The notes below the pieces were generated by a model. It saw only the letters and a list, made by a program, of their open reading frames with translations. It had not been told where the DNA came from and made no database searches. Of a stretch of DNA of 64,000 nucleotides, positions 1 to 9,094 are shown one piece after another (the first letter of the stretch is position 1; the number at the start of each line of letters is the position of its first letter). Made by a program: the position numbers and the translations under genes. The stretch is from Akkermansia sp. (GTDB taxonomy: Bacteria; Verrucomicrobiota; Verrucomicrobiia; Verrucomicrobiales; Akkermansiaceae): assembly GCA_017555025.1 (NCBI GenBank), contig JAFZHC010000009.1:186001-250000 (forward strand), read 5' to 3'.

Positions 1-136
1 TGTCCCAATGTTCATCGCGAGGAACCACCGCACAGTCATCCCCCGGTCCCACATACATAGGGGCACCGGCAGTTAATTGTTGCAGCAGTCGCTGCAGAAC
101 GGCGTTTTCGCCCAGCTGACTGAGTGGGGTGGTCAT
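1..136 (-). CDS. thiL: Thiamine-monophosphate kinase, N-terminal fragment
   Basis: This is the first 45 codons of a minus-strand gene that runs off the left edge. The start codon is the ATG at 136-134, three bases after the CPBP gene stops, so the two are probably cotranscribed. The N-terminus contains LGENAVLQRLLQ followed by VGPGDDCAVV. That matches the ThiL opening, where the GDDCAV segment binds Mg-ATP. ThiL phosphorylates thiamine monophosphate to thiamine pyrophosphate in the cytoplasm. Other PurM/AIR-synthase-like kinases share this fold, but the spacing of the GDDCAVV motif about 30 residues from the start fits ThiL best. Confidence 0.8.
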   Translation of the reverse strand, partial: MTTPLSQLGENAVLQRLLQQLTAGAPMYVGPGDDCAVVPRDEHWD

Positions 137-139
137 GTT

Positions 140-973
140 TTAGCTGAACTGGAAAAGAAGAAAAATAGTAGTCACTGTATTGAAGAGCATGTGCGTGATA
201 ATCGGGGCTCTCAGCGAGTTACTTTTCTCGTAGAGCAGACATTGTGCACAGGCAAAGATAAAGAGCGGAAGGCTTTGCGCCAGCGATGTGTGAATGGCCG
301 AGAAGAAAAGGCTGCTGGCCAGTATGGCGCTCGGTATGCCTGCGCGTTGCCTCAGTGTGTTGTACAGAAACCCGCGGAACACCACTTCTTCCATAATGGG
401 CGCAACAATGATGGCCGAGAAACAGAGCGCGGCAAGAGTGGTCGGATCTTTGGCTGCGGTCATCTCCTGCGAGACGCTTTGGAGTGAAGGTGCATCGGTT
501 AATTGAATGATGTGTTCAATCACGTGGCCGGCATCTAATATCCCCAGACTGAAGTATATGGCTACCAGCGTCAGCAATGCCAGCCCGAGGTCGCGCATAA
601 AGGGGGTGCCTTGTTGCTGAGGAGGCAAGGATATGTAGCGCAAAGCCATAGGGGCGTATATCAGAAGCGTGGTAAAGGCAGATAACCAGGCATCCGTGGC
701 TGAGAGTTCTTCGGGTTCGCTGAATACATTACCGAGGCTGATGAATGCAAAGAAAATAGTAAAGATGAAGGTGTAGCTTTCATCGATGATATTGGGGAAC
801 CCCGAGCCGTTGAAACGGTAGATATGTGGCAGCGGGGCTGTGGTACGAGCTCGGTGCAGCAGTTGCAGAGCAGCCCCGATGATGATGAGAAGACAGCAGA
901 GCACGGTACTTCCCAGTAACAATCCGATATTAATGTACTGGTGCAGCGGCAGATTGAGAAGGTAATCCATCAT
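140..973 (-). CDS. CPBP family intramembrane metalloprotease (CAAX-protease/bacteriocin-processing type)
   Basis: This 277-residue integral membrane protein has several hydrophobic segments. The family motifs are visible: EEVVFRGFLY with the glutamate pair near residues 195-196 and arginine 200, a histidine near 228 in SAIHTS, and HMLFN near 261-265. These form the metal site of the glutamic-type CPBP/Abi peptidases, which cleave or modify substrates within the membrane. The gene has its own promoter (TTGTCA, 17 bp, TAGTAT) just upstream and is followed immediately by thiL. The substrate cannot be told from sequence. Members of this family serve in bacteriocin self-immunity, prenyl-protein processing or regulated proteolysis. 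Confidence 0.85.
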   Translation of the reverse strand: MMDYLLNLPLHQYINIGLLLGSTVLCCLLIIIGAALQLLHRARTTAPLPHIYRFNGSGFPNIIDESYTFIFTIFFAFISLGNVFSEPEELSATDAWLSAFTTLLIYAPMALRYISLPPQQQGTPFMRDLGLALLTLVAIYFSLGILDAGHVIEHIIQLTDAPSLQSVSQEMTAAKDPTTLAALCFSAIIVAPIMEEVVFRGFLYNTLRQRAGIPSAILASSLFFSAIHTSLAQSLPLFIFACAQCLLYEKSNSLRAPIITHMLFNTVTTIFLLFQFS

Positions 974-988
974 ACGTGGCTTGGCTCT

Positions 989-1017
989 ATACTAGCATGT
1001 TAGGATTGTTCTGACAA
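989..1017 (-). promoter_or_regulatory. Sigma70-type promoter for the CPBP protease-thiL pair
   Basis: On the minus strand TTGTCA (1017-1012) and TAGTAT (994-989) are separated by 17 bases. The -10 ends 15 bases before the ATG at 973. The -35 lies just past the end of the upstream phosphopantetheinyl transferase gene, so this transcription unit can be expressed separately from the GTPase operon. Confidence 0.7.
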
Positions 1018-1605
1018 GTCCGGATTGATGGCGGATACCGCTCCGAAATAACCGTCAGAAGGCGTAAAGAGGCGGGTTTGTGGCGCTTGTTCAAAGAGCG
1101 GAACAATGTGTCCATTCCGATACAGGAAGGGGTAGTCAAGAGCCTGCCATATCGTGGTGGCTGCCTGCTTGACGAGAGATTCAGCGGCGCACCAGCAGAC
1201 AAAGAAATCATCGATGCTCTTGCCGCGTTGTATCCACTCATCAAATTGCTGCGGACACATAATACGCCGGGCGAGAGCCGGGGTGGCGCTACGGGGGCGT
1301 AATTGCTGAATATCTATGCCGACTGGTGAGCGGTCAAAGGCAATGCAGAGTAAATCACCGGAGTGGCTGAGGTTAAAATGAACGGGATTACCGGGCAGAT
1401 AGGGCTTGCCGTGGGGGCTGTGCTCCAGTCTGATTGTTTCGGGGGCGCAGTTCAACCTGCGTGCCAGCTCTCGCTTGAGGAGGCTGCGAACCTTGAGAAA
1501 TGTTGCCCCTCGGCGCTTGTATGCTTCCTGTTCGCCGGCATCCAGAAGGCGGATGTCGTCAGCTGAGGCGGCGATGGCCGAGAGGTTGTAGCAGAGGTAA
1601 TCCAT
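1000..1605 (-). CDS. 4'-phosphopantetheinyl transferase, Sfp-type
   Basis: The 201-residue product carries both hallmarks of Sfp/AcpT-superfamily transferases: VGIDIQ (Asp 98 binds Mg) and WCAAESLVK (residues 138-146, with the catalytic/metal Glu 142 and Lys 146). It also has the HFNLSHSGD segment near 76-84. It would transfer phosphopantetheine from CoA to a carrier-protein serine. It is the last gene of the five-gene operon headed by the GTPase at 8889. Its ATG overlaps the stop of the preceding phosphoesterase by one base (TGATG). No polyketide or peptide synthase or carrier protein lies in the window, so its target is unknown. It may be the housekeeping acyl-carrier-protein enzyme or a specialised one. 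Confidence 0.88.
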   Translation of the reverse strand: MDYLCYNLSAIAASADDIRLLDAGEQEAYKRRGATFLKVRSLLKRELARRLNCAPETIRLEHSPHGKPYLPGNPVHFNLSHSGDLLCIAFDRSPVGIDIQQLRPRSATPALARRIMCPQQFDEWIQRGKSIDDFFVCWCAAESLVKQAATTIWQALDYPFLYRNGHIVPLFEQAPQTRLFTPSDGYFGAVSAINPDLSEQS

Positions 1606-2096
1606 CAGATGTTGTAATGGCAGAGAGTGTTGTCTGATGTATTGTACACAGCAAAACTCGGGCGGTAACGAACGCCGGCGATTTCACCGGGATTGGCCAG
1701 AAGGGTGCGGCCGCGCAAACTTTGCTCACTTCGGTGCGAATGCCCGTAGAAAACGGCATCGTAGAGCCCGCTGTCAGCAGCCTTTCCGGCGATATGGGGA
1801 TAATGTGTTAAATAGACGCGGCGATTATTGAGCGAGATATCGGCAGCATGGCCATGATGCTCCACCCTTGGAAATTGCTCGGCAAGGCGGATGAAGGAGG
1901 AGAGGTCGTATTCATTGTTGCCGAAAATGATGTCGATGCCATGTTTCCATTCCTCGCACAGGGTGCGGAAAGTACTCAGCATAGCGACATCGCCGGTACA
2001 GAGCAGGTGGGTGCACCCGAGCTCTTCTGCCTCGCACAGAGAGCAAAGCAGATTGCTGACATTGTCGTGAATATCTGAGATGATGGCAACGAGCAT
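1605..2096 (-). CDS. Metallophosphoesterase, YfcE-like
   Basis: This 163-residue calcineurin-like phosphoesterase has the full motif set: SDIHDN (D8, H10), GDV (D36), GNNEYD (about 59-64), H98 in the LTHYP segment, and YGHSHRSE (H119, H121). These ligate a di-metal centre that hydrolyses phosphodiesters or phosphomonoesters. The ATG at 2096 puts the conserved beta strand and SDIHDN at the usual distance from the N-terminus. A longer reading frame exists upstream but lies inside the previous gene. The start is two bases beyond the end of the 714-residue membrane protein gene, so translation is probably coupled. The substrate is unknown. In this operon it could act on a nucleotide or on phosphorylated partner proteins, which is inference only. 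Confidence 0.88.
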   Translation of the reverse strand: MLVAIISDIHDNVSNLLCSLCEAEELGCTHLLCTGDVAMLSTFRTLCEEWKHGIDIIFGNNEYDLSSFIRLAEQFPRVEHHGHAADISLNNRRVYLTHYPHIAGKAADSGLYDAVFYGHSHRSEQSLRGRTLLANPGEIAGVRYRPSFAVYNTSDNTLCHYNI

Positions 2097-2098
2097 AA

Positions 2099-4243
2099 TC
2101 AACGACTTCTTTTTTGAGCTACGAAAATGGGGGAGAAATGCAGAGCGTTTTCGGGGGTGTCTGTCACCGGTGTTGAGGTGATGCCCTCGGCGGTCAGGTA
2201 CCATATCGGTGTATTTTCTGCGACATTGCGGAAGATGACAGCCTCGCCCTTTTCGTTAATGTACCCGCAGTATGCCGGCCCTACACGTAGAATGGAGCCG
2301 AAATTGCTGCGTATTTCCGCGGCATAGTCAGCACCGCGGTGTTCACGGAACCAGCGTTCAAAGTCGGCCTCTGCCTGTTGTTGTTCGGGTGTATTGCCAA
2401 GCCAGCAACCTCCTTGCAGGGTGATATGATGTCGACGGAGCAGAGCCGTAAAAGACTTGTAATGCTTTCTCATGGTCGGGCTGTGGTGCAACCCCGTCAT
2501 AATAGGGTACTTATGTTCGGTGATTAACCTCAGCAGTCGATGGTATAGGAACGCCTGTGCCAGAGCGGGGCATTGCGGGTCTCGGAAATTGAGCACGGTG
2601 CCCAGAAGTTCAGGCAGATTGCAGGTGCTGAAAAATGAGCTTTTCTCAATGTTGGTTGCCGCCAGCAGGTTCGTTGTGTCAATGGTGCGCTTCCATACAC
2701 AATTAGCGTCATCCCAGCAGATGTTGCGGTTACCGGGAGTGGCTTTCGGGTCCAGTTGTGAACGTGTGAAGACTACTCTCTTGAGGTAATCGATGGTGGG
2801 TTCTTCGTCGCTGTAACACACCGGGCCATCAGAATGGGTAATCTCTATCAGTTTGCGCCGTAGGGACGGTGCAGTAAAGATATCCTCCATCAGGTATACC
2901 TGAGAGGGGGTGGCCGGATAACTCTGAGTGAATGTCGGCCCAGACTGAATCAGGGTTTTAATGGCGGCCTGTAATTCCTGCTCATCTCCGATTTTGTCGG
3001 GATTGAGCATGAGGCTTTTCACCTTGTTCTCTGCCGGCAACATGGCTTCTACCTTTTTACATTCGGCTGCAGCGGGGTAACGGCCTGTTTTGAAATCCTT
3101 CAAGATGTCTCGGTGTTGCTTGTAGGTGTGTACACGCTTCATGGTGCGGCACAGTCGGCGGTAGTCTGCGATTTCATCCAGACTATTCTTGATGTACTGC
3201 TCGCGTGAATCTAGCGGCGAGAGCAATTCCGGTGAAAGTTTGTAGCTGCCGGGGGCATCGCGATATAAATTCCTGAGTTGATGAATCAGGGCAAGTTGCT
3301 TGCGGAGATTTTCCGCGTCCTGCTCAGGATTGTTGGTAAAAGCCGGCACTTCGGGCAGCTGCTGTTGCAGTACGGCCACGATATCGGACTTCTGCTGTTC
3401 CAGAAGGGCATTTTCCTTTTGACAAAGTTTCAGCCAGCGAGTGCGTAAGTCTGAGGCCTCCGTCGGTAGAGCAACCAGTTCCCTTTCAATTTCTTCTCTC
3501 AGGGATATCAACATGCCGGATACGGAGCTTTCTCCAGATTCGATGCGTGAAATTTGTTTTTCTATCCACTCCTGCCGATTTGCGCACTTACTTATCCAAA
3601 GGTTGGCCTCACAGATGGTCGGCTCCAGTTGAGAACAGAGCAAGCGGTTAAAGGGGGTATCTGCTACTTTTAGCAGCGCTTTCACTTTGTCCATGCGGCC
3701 GCTCATGACGGCTGCATCCAGCTCACGGTTCAGATTATTGGCGCGATTGTGGCACAGCAGCCCCGCTGCTCCAAGGGCGGCAACTCCGGCCAGGGCGATT
3801 AAAACAGTGCGCAAGTGGCGGCGGGCGCGGTACAGACCTCGTCTCTGTAACTCTCGGCGTAGTTTGCTTCGGTATTCGCCCGTAGCTGAATCTTCTTGCA
3901 CATTGGCAATTTTCAGCTTTTGGCTATGCTCGCTCAGCTTGCTATAGAGCTGCCGAAGACGGGGGGTAGGGTATGTTGAAAGAGTATCCGCCGGGGTGGA
4001 ATGGATGATGTGCCTGATGGCATCTCGCGCCTCGATGGCTTCTCGCTGATGTCGTTCGCGGGGTGTTTCTGTTATGCGAAGCGGCAAGCCGGCCTCCAGA
4101 CGTGCCAGCTCATCCCGGGCCTCTTTATCGTCCGGATTGTCCGACAGTCGGGCATTCAGCAGGCGCTTGACCGCCTGCATATTACCTGCCAGCGCATAGC
4201 GCCGGAGGTCGCGATTCCGGTTCTGTCTTGTCACTCGCGCCAT
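2099..4243 (-). CDS. Large single-span membrane protein of the GTPase operon, unknown function
   Basis: I do not recognise this 714-residue protein. The N-terminal 140 residues are charged and helical, with arginine-rich stretches and an ankyrin/TPR-like start. One hydrophobic helix (about 146-164) follows. Next comes a long helical, probably coiled-coil section (about 170-430), then a more globular C-terminus of roughly 280 residues that is relatively rich in tryptophan and cysteine. It starts eight bases after the GAP1-like gene and ends two bases before the phosphoesterase gene. Both this protein and its upstream neighbour have a single transmembrane helix, suggesting a complex at the inner membrane. 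Function is not assigned. Confidence 0.75.
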   Translation of the reverse strand: MARVTRQNRNRDLRRYALAGNMQAVKRLLNARLSDNPDDKEARDELARLEAGLPLRITETPRERHQREAIEARDAIRHIIHSTPADTLSTYPTPRLRQLYSKLSEHSQKLKIANVQEDSATGEYRSKLRRELQRRGLYRARRHLRTVLIALAGVAALGAAGLLCHNRANNLNRELDAAVMSGRMDKVKALLKVADTPFNRLLCSQLEPTICEANLWISKCANRQEWIEKQISRIESGESSVSGMLISLREEIERELVALPTEASDLRTRWLKLCQKENALLEQQKSDIVAVLQQQLPEVPAFTNNPEQDAENLRKQLALIHQLRNLYRDAPGSYKLSPELLSPLDSREQYIKNSLDEIADYRRLCRTMKRVHTYKQHRDILKDFKTGRYPAAAECKKVEAMLPAENKVKSLMLNPDKIGDEQELQAAIKTLIQSGPTFTQSYPATPSQVYLMEDIFTAPSLRRKLIEITHSDGPVCYSDEEPTIDYLKRVVFTRSQLDPKATPGNRNICWDDANCVWKRTIDTTNLLAATNIEKSSFFSTCNLPELLGTVLNFRDPQCPALAQAFLYHRLLRLITEHKYPIMTGLHHSPTMRKHYKSFTALLRRHHITLQGGCWLGNTPEQQQAEADFERWFREHRGADYAAEIRSNFGSILRVGPAYCGYINEKGEAVIFRNVAENTPIWYLTAEGITSTPVTDTPENALHFSPIFVAQKRSR

Positions 4244-4251
4244 TATTGCAT

Positions 4252-7152
4252 CTATTTGGCCGGTTGAGGTATGAAATTCCAGATGAGTCCCCCCTCCTGA
4301 GAGAGTGTGACGCCTTTGAGACGCAGTTTGATGGGCGGGAGAAAGGTGGTGACTTGTCTGTTATATTCTTTCTGATAGGCCTCCATTACGGTGCGAGTGA
4401 GCACCTCGCTGATTTCTTCCCTGATAACTCTGCGCTTAGCGGGGTTGCGGAACTGGTTCTTTATGCGTTGAGTGACTTTGGCGCAATGAGCGGATGTGGA
4501 ATTGAGGTCATCCGGCATAATGAGTAGTGAGGGTGTATTAGCCAGGATAAGGCGAACGATTTCCGAGAATCTCGGATGACGCATGATGGCGATATACGTT
4601 TCCAGCATTTCATTCAGCTCTTGTTGTTTGAGGCCGGAATTGCGCTCAGCGGCTATACCGTACAATGTTGCCAATGAGTAAAAATTATCATCGCCTTTTG
4701 TTTCTCCGCAACAGTAGGAGTTTGCCGCTTTGTCCAGATATTGATGAACGGTGGTGGCAAAATCATAGTAACGCTTCAGTCGGCAATCCCATTCTTCAAC
4801 ATCTGTTTGTTCCGCTTCTGTGCGCCATACGCGCCATTGACATGATTTCAGTACCTTGTCATCAGCCTCGGCTATTTCCGGCTTGTTATCACCAATCAGT
4901 CGGGGTAGACGAATTTTAAAGTCTTTGGGAAGGTTGACGGGGACTGCTGCGTTGAGGCGGCTGAAATCCCTGCCTTTTTTCAGACTGATGCGCCCGGCAA
5001 GAGCTGTTGCCCCATTGCGTTCATAATTTAAAAATTCAGGAATGACTTTAAGTTGTTTCAGGTTGGCAGGGGCGGGTACATTGTTTTTGAGCTGTCCGAT
5101 AGGGATTTCCCAATCGGAGATGAGCAGGTGCGTATGCAGTACTCCGCAATTGTCGGGTACACATAGGCTAACGGCTACAGCGGATTTCTGATAGCAGATG
5201 TTTTGCAGCTTGTTATCTTTAATGGAAACACTCAGCTCGGGAATGTCGGCCTTGACGCTTTCACCTTGTTTTATCTGAATGCGCCAACTATCCTTGCCGG
5301 CAGGGGTAATGTGGAGCGAAGTCCCATTTTGTCCCAGTTGGATATTTTGCTGCAAGCCTGCATTTGAGGAGGTGGCGAGAGTGCCGAGCTTATAATGGCC
5401 TGAGAAAAGCACTACTTCCTGTTGGCCGAAAAGGTGCTGAAGAGATGTCGGCAGTTCGCCCCCGGTGCAAATGATAACGGGTTGTGTATTCTCCGCCACC
5501 TCTGGCTTTTGCTGAGGTGCAGGGGGCTCGGGGGGCGGTTGCTGTGCAGGGATTGCTTCAGGTGCCTCCTGTGACTCAGTAGGTGCGTCTTGCTTTGTTT
5601 GCTCATCGGTCGTGGGTGTCGGCTCCGTAACTGCGGGCGGTGTTTCCGGTGCCGGGATTGCCGGCGTTTCTATAAGGCTGATGAGGTAGGGGATAAAGTC
5701 TTCTCTTGTCAGCAATTCCCTCAGGTCAGCATGTTTGAGGAAAAGCTCTTTCCATGCGACCAATTCATCTGCGGTAAGGTTTGCAGCCCATTCTTCGTGC
5801 GGCGTAGCATGGGTAGCTTCGTGCAAGTAAAGGTTGCACAGATTGAGAGCAGGCAGTCCGAGTGCGGCGCTGCATTCTGCCAGACGGCTCAGGTTGGCAG
5901 CGTGCCCCCGAGAGTCGGCCCCGGCGCTGCGGAGCAAGCTGATGCATTCCTGCAGAATACTGTCTTTTTTATCGGTGGATGATGAGCCCGGCATGCTGTT
6001 GAGGTGGGCCTCTATCTGGTCAAGCTTGCGAGCTGTGGTTTCTGCAGAATAGGTTGTCGTTGCCAGTTCCGACAGCAGCATGATATCCTCCCGAGTGTTG
6101 ATATGCGTGATGATGTTGCCCGTTAGTTCTGCAGCATCGTCCACAAATAAGCCGGAGGCGAACGAGGATACGCACCAGATAACGCCAACGCCGGCCAGAC
6201 AGTACGCCAGCCTTACCCATTTGTGAGGCTTAGGCAGGATGTTGAAGACGTCTTCATCGGGCGTTTCCGCATATTTGTAAGGTGGTACTCCCGGTGTGTT
6301 GCGTTCTACAGCAGGCACTAGCGAAGAATATCGTTGCGATGAATTGACATCTGCGGACGGAGCGCCCTCGCTATCTTCACCATTTTCAGGTGCCAGAGTC
6401 AAGCTGTCATTTATCACCAGCAGCGGGGTGCCTGCAGCTTGTACGTTGCGGTATACCTGACTGTCCGGTTCTGTGAAAACCCGGTTCAGGATATACGGAA
6501 TTCCATCTTCGGCATCGCATGTGGAGAATGTTTTACCCCAGCCCCGGGTAGATGAAAGCCAGTCGCTTTCATGGCAGAGCATGAGCATGTCCTGCACTTT
6601 GCTGCCGGGGGGCATTACGATAGTACAGTCCTTGTCGTAAGGCGGCAGGAAAAATGCTCGGGCATTGTTTTTGTGCCCTGTAAGAGACTTCCAGGTGGCC
6701 TGGGAGGAGGCATCGGGCAGCGCCGCGGCTGTCAGGCGAGGTTCTTCTTCAATGTAGATATTATCGGCTTGCCATTGGCTGCGCCAGAGCCCAAGGGCGT
6801 TGAGGGCCATAATAATGCCTGCCGGAGTGGGGCGTGAGGCATTGCGCCGCAAAGCAGAGGCTTCGTCCAGAGTCAGGGCAAGGTGGTGCACGGTAAGACC
6901 GGGTACTTCCTTTTGCTCTTCAGGGGTGGCCTGAACACAGGTCAGCACATGGAAGGTGGCAGAGGCGCAATTGAGAAGTCTGTAGCTATACCTCGGTACG
7001 TCAGCCGGAGCATTGGTGTTAATCAGCTGCTTGCTCAGCTCTGTCAGCTGCGTGGCGAGAACAGTCGGTATGGCATGACTGCGAGCCAGCATGGTGCCTG
7101 TCGATGTAGCCGTCGGTAAACGCGAACCGGTGTAGATAAACTGAAAAGACAT
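4252..7152 (-). CDS. GTPase-associated protein 1-like (GAP1-N2-like) membrane protein
   Basis: The product has 966 residues. Its first roughly 240 residues follow the layout I know from the N-terminal domain of GTPase-associated protein 1 (GAP1-N2). An early FIYTGSR strand and a serine/threonine-rich loop are followed by an LSKQL helix and PRYSYRLL. TVHHLALTLDEA then replaces the usual IAHHLVL block, and GWGKTFST comes near residue 204-210. A single transmembrane helix lies at about 313-335. A proline/glutamine-rich linker (about 500-550) leads to a C-terminal globular region of about 400 residues that I do not recognise. It is 15 bases downstream of the FHA-like GTPase, the expected partner of GAP1 proteins. 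Family assignment is by eye. The role as adaptor or regulator of the GTPase is inference. Confidence 0.7.
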   Translation of the reverse strand: MSFQFIYTGSRLPTATSTGTMLARSHAIPTVLATQLTELSKQLINTNAPADVPRYSYRLLNCASATFHVLTCVQATPEEQKEVPGLTVHHLALTLDEASALRRNASRPTPAGIIMALNALGLWRSQWQADNIYIEEEPRLTAAALPDASSQATWKSLTGHKNNARAFFLPPYDKDCTIVMPPGSKVQDMLMLCHESDWLSSTRGWGKTFSTCDAEDGIPYILNRVFTEPDSQVYRNVQAAGTPLLVINDSLTLAPENGEDSEGAPSADVNSSQRYSSLVPAVERNTPGVPPYKYAETPDEDVFNILPKPHKWVRLAYCLAGVGVIWCVSSFASGLFVDDAAELTGNIITHINTREDIMLLSELATTTYSAETTARKLDQIEAHLNSMPGSSSTDKKDSILQECISLLRSAGADSRGHAANLSRLAECSAALGLPALNLCNLYLHEATHATPHEEWAANLTADELVAWKELFLKHADLRELLTREDFIPYLISLIETPAIPAPETPPAVTEPTPTTDEQTKQDAPTESQEAPEAIPAQQPPPEPPAPQQKPEVAENTQPVIICTGGELPTSLQHLFGQQEVVLFSGHYKLGTLATSSNAGLQQNIQLGQNGTSLHITPAGKDSWRIQIKQGESVKADIPELSVSIKDNKLQNICYQKSAVAVSLCVPDNCGVLHTHLLISDWEIPIGQLKNNVPAPANLKQLKVIPEFLNYERNGATALAGRISLKKGRDFSRLNAAVPVNLPKDFKIRLPRLIGDNKPEIAEADDKVLKSCQWRVWRTEAEQTDVEEWDCRLKRYYDFATTVHQYLDKAANSYCCGETKGDDNFYSLATLYGIAAERNSGLKQQELNEMLETYIAIMRHPRFSEIVRLILANTPSLLIMPDDLNSTSAHCAKVTQRIKNQFRNPAKRRVIREEISEVLTRTVMEAYQKEYNRQVTTFLPPIKLRLKGVTLSQEGGLIWNFIPQPAK

Positions 7153-7167
7153 GGGAGGCTCTCGGGG

Positions 7168-8889
7168 TTAGCTGTTGCTGCCGGGGAAGAGGGATGGCTC
7201 CAGGCAGCTAAGTGCCCAAATGAGCGGTTCGGTTACTCGTGACGGTTGCAGATTGCCATCTTTGGGGCTCAAGTGTATGTTGCCTGTTGCTGAATCAGTA
7301 AACTCTACAGGAGAGGCTCCCAGAGAGGACGTAGCAAAATAGCATACGTTGTTTGAAATAGCCTCGGCGCCGGTACAGATATTAGGGCTAATTCGGAATA
7401 AGAGCTCTCGAAGTCGCTCCGAGTTAATACTTATATTTTCGGGCTTCAGCTTGCCGTTGCGCACAATAGGCAGCAGAGGTTCGGGGCCGAGCAGGTTGCG
7501 CCATGTGTCGCCTTTGCCGATGATGACGGCAAGAGGCGTGTTTATCTTCTGCCCCGGCGGCAGATTGTATGTGGTTCGCAGTTGCATCTCCGTTTCGGAT
7601 AGCAGGAGTCCCTGTCGCCCCGGTGGTACAAGGCATTGCTGTAGTTGCGGGTCGTCAGAATCCCGTAAAAGAGAACGAAAACCGGGGTTCGCCGTTGGGT
7701 CGAAGAGGAAGAAGATGGCATCGGCCACCTTGATGGGATTATGTGAGGCCGGCGTGGGGCTCCCGGTGTTGCCATTATACATCACCAGAGTGTGTCCCCG
7801 TGAATCGCGGTTGAGGGTGTAGATGAATGGGCGGGGCATGTTGGTGTAAGCTCCATCCTTCCACACACGCCTGAACAGGCGCCGGCGCAGCTGTTCTTTG
7901 CCGCGATATGCAGACTCGGGGTCGCCTGCGGTAAAGACCCGCATACGCATTTCATTAAGCGGTGCATTGCTTGATGGATCAGCATCGCGGAAAGGTAAAT
8001 TGAATTCTCGAGACATGGCCCGCTCCATCTCCTGTACCAAGGAGGTCATGAAATACGACTTGCCTGATGACGCCACACCGATAACCGAGAATATAAGCTG
8101 CGACATCTGTGCAAAGAAAGGGGGCAGCTTGTGGTGGCAATGCGGGCAGGCTTGTTCGTGGCAACGGGAGCCGTGCAAATCGAGCGCGAACCCCTCGTCA
8201 TCTTTCCGTTCCGGGGAGAAGCGTTGCATTTCCTCGGGCCCGAGTTTATCGTCACCGATGAGCGCCGGGTGAGTGGCAATGTAGAGAGCCTCTTCCTTGA
8301 AGAAGGTGGACCAGCAGAAGGGGCAGCGGTGTTTGCCTTTAGGAGTGTGGCCCTGAGTGTGGGCTCGTTGTACAGCGCCATCGGTACGGGCAATGAAGGC
8401 TGCCACTTTAAGCACATCCTTCAGGCGGAAGGCATAGTGCCCCAGCCCTTCAAAAGTTGCCAGCGCCGTCTCGCAGAGTGCTTCCGGTAAGGTGGGCAGC
8501 TCCAGTAGAGCCTTGGCTGAAGTCCATTCCCGTGTCTCCGGAGTGTAGACATACCAAGTGCGCGGGTCAAATCGACTGAAATCTGGGCGTATGGCTTCAT
8601 CTCCATACCAGGCAATGAAGCACCCGCCGGAGAGGACAAAGAGATAGTGCGTATTGCTCTTAATAAGGCAGTCGCCGGTGAGCTCGGCGCTGTTGAGTGA
8701 ATAGTTGCATACTTCCTTACGCGGGAAAAAGCGACATATGCCATTACGCTGAGCAAAGGCGCCGCCTGCTTCAGATGCCATCATCACTCGGAAGGTGTTT
8801 TTGCGTCCCTTGCCTATAGTCATGAAATCACCGTCCGAGACGCGGAGTTTACCGGTCAGACAGTCGAAGATGTAGAGCTGGCAATTCAT
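7168..8889 (-). CDS. FHA-like / zinc-ribbon / TRAFAC GTPase (double-GTPase type 2-like)
   Basis: This 573-residue protein has three parts. Residues 1-100 resemble a divergent FHA fold (DFMTIGKGRKN, then a Ser-Leu-Asn turn and a long beta-rich tail). Residues 189-252 carry Cys pairs, CPFC (189-192) and CPHCH (248-252), like the zinc ribbon in front of these GTPases. Residues about 266-560 form the GTPase: Walker A GVASSGKS (271-278) and a G4-like GKGD (458-461). The switch II position reads YNGNTG where related GTPases have a DxxG-type motif. This arrangement matches the double-GTPase-2 class described in predicted biological conflict systems. It heads the operon, with its own strong promoter, and is followed by a GAP1-like gene. 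It probably cycles with GTP at the membrane through that partner, but the unusual switch motif may mean altered hydrolysis. Confidence 0.75.
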   Translation of the reverse strand: MNCQLYIFDCLTGKLRVSDGDFMTIGKGRKNTFRVMMASEAGGAFAQRNGICRFFPRKEVCNYSLNSAELTGDCLIKSNTHYLFVLSGGCFIAWYGDEAIRPDFSRFDPRTWYVYTPETREWTSAKALLELPTLPEALCETALATFEGLGHYAFRLKDVLKVAAFIARTDGAVQRAHTQGHTPKGKHRCPFCWSTFFKEEALYIATHPALIGDDKLGPEEMQRFSPERKDDEGFALDLHGSRCHEQACPHCHHKLPPFFAQMSQLIFSVIGVASSGKSYFMTSLVQEMERAMSREFNLPFRDADPSSNAPLNEMRMRVFTAGDPESAYRGKEQLRRRLFRRVWKDGAYTNMPRPFIYTLNRDSRGHTLVMYNGNTGSPTPASHNPIKVADAIFFLFDPTANPGFRSLLRDSDDPQLQQCLVPPGRQGLLLSETEMQLRTTYNLPPGQKINTPLAVIIGKGDTWRNLLGPEPLLPIVRNGKLKPENISINSERLRELLFRISPNICTGAEAISNNVCYFATSSLGASPVEFTDSATGNIHLSPKDGNLQPSRVTEPLIWALSCLEPSLFPGSNS

Positions 8890-8918
8890 TGGCTGAAGCG
8901 GGGAAATTGTTCTAGTCC

Positions 8919-8947
8919 CTTATATCATACCGGCGCTTTGCCGTCAA
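8919..8947 (-). promoter_or_regulatory. Promoter of the GTPase operon
   Basis: TTGACG (8947-8942) and TATAAG (8924-8919) are separated by 17 bases on the minus strand. The -10 ends 29 bases before the ATG at 8889, leaving a leader of about 23 nt. This is among the closest matches to consensus in the window. It shares the 217-bp intergenic region with the divergent response regulator gene. Confidence 0.75.
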
Positions 8948-9094
8948 GAAAATCAGAACAGCCGTCCGTGGAATGCCGAGTAAAATGACACGGTTGTAAA
9001 TCGAGTTTTGCCCGTTTGGACGGAATTAACTGTACTCGGCGCCATTGTGGCAAAAAACTCACATAAAAGAGGTGTTTAATTACCGAAGTTGTGC

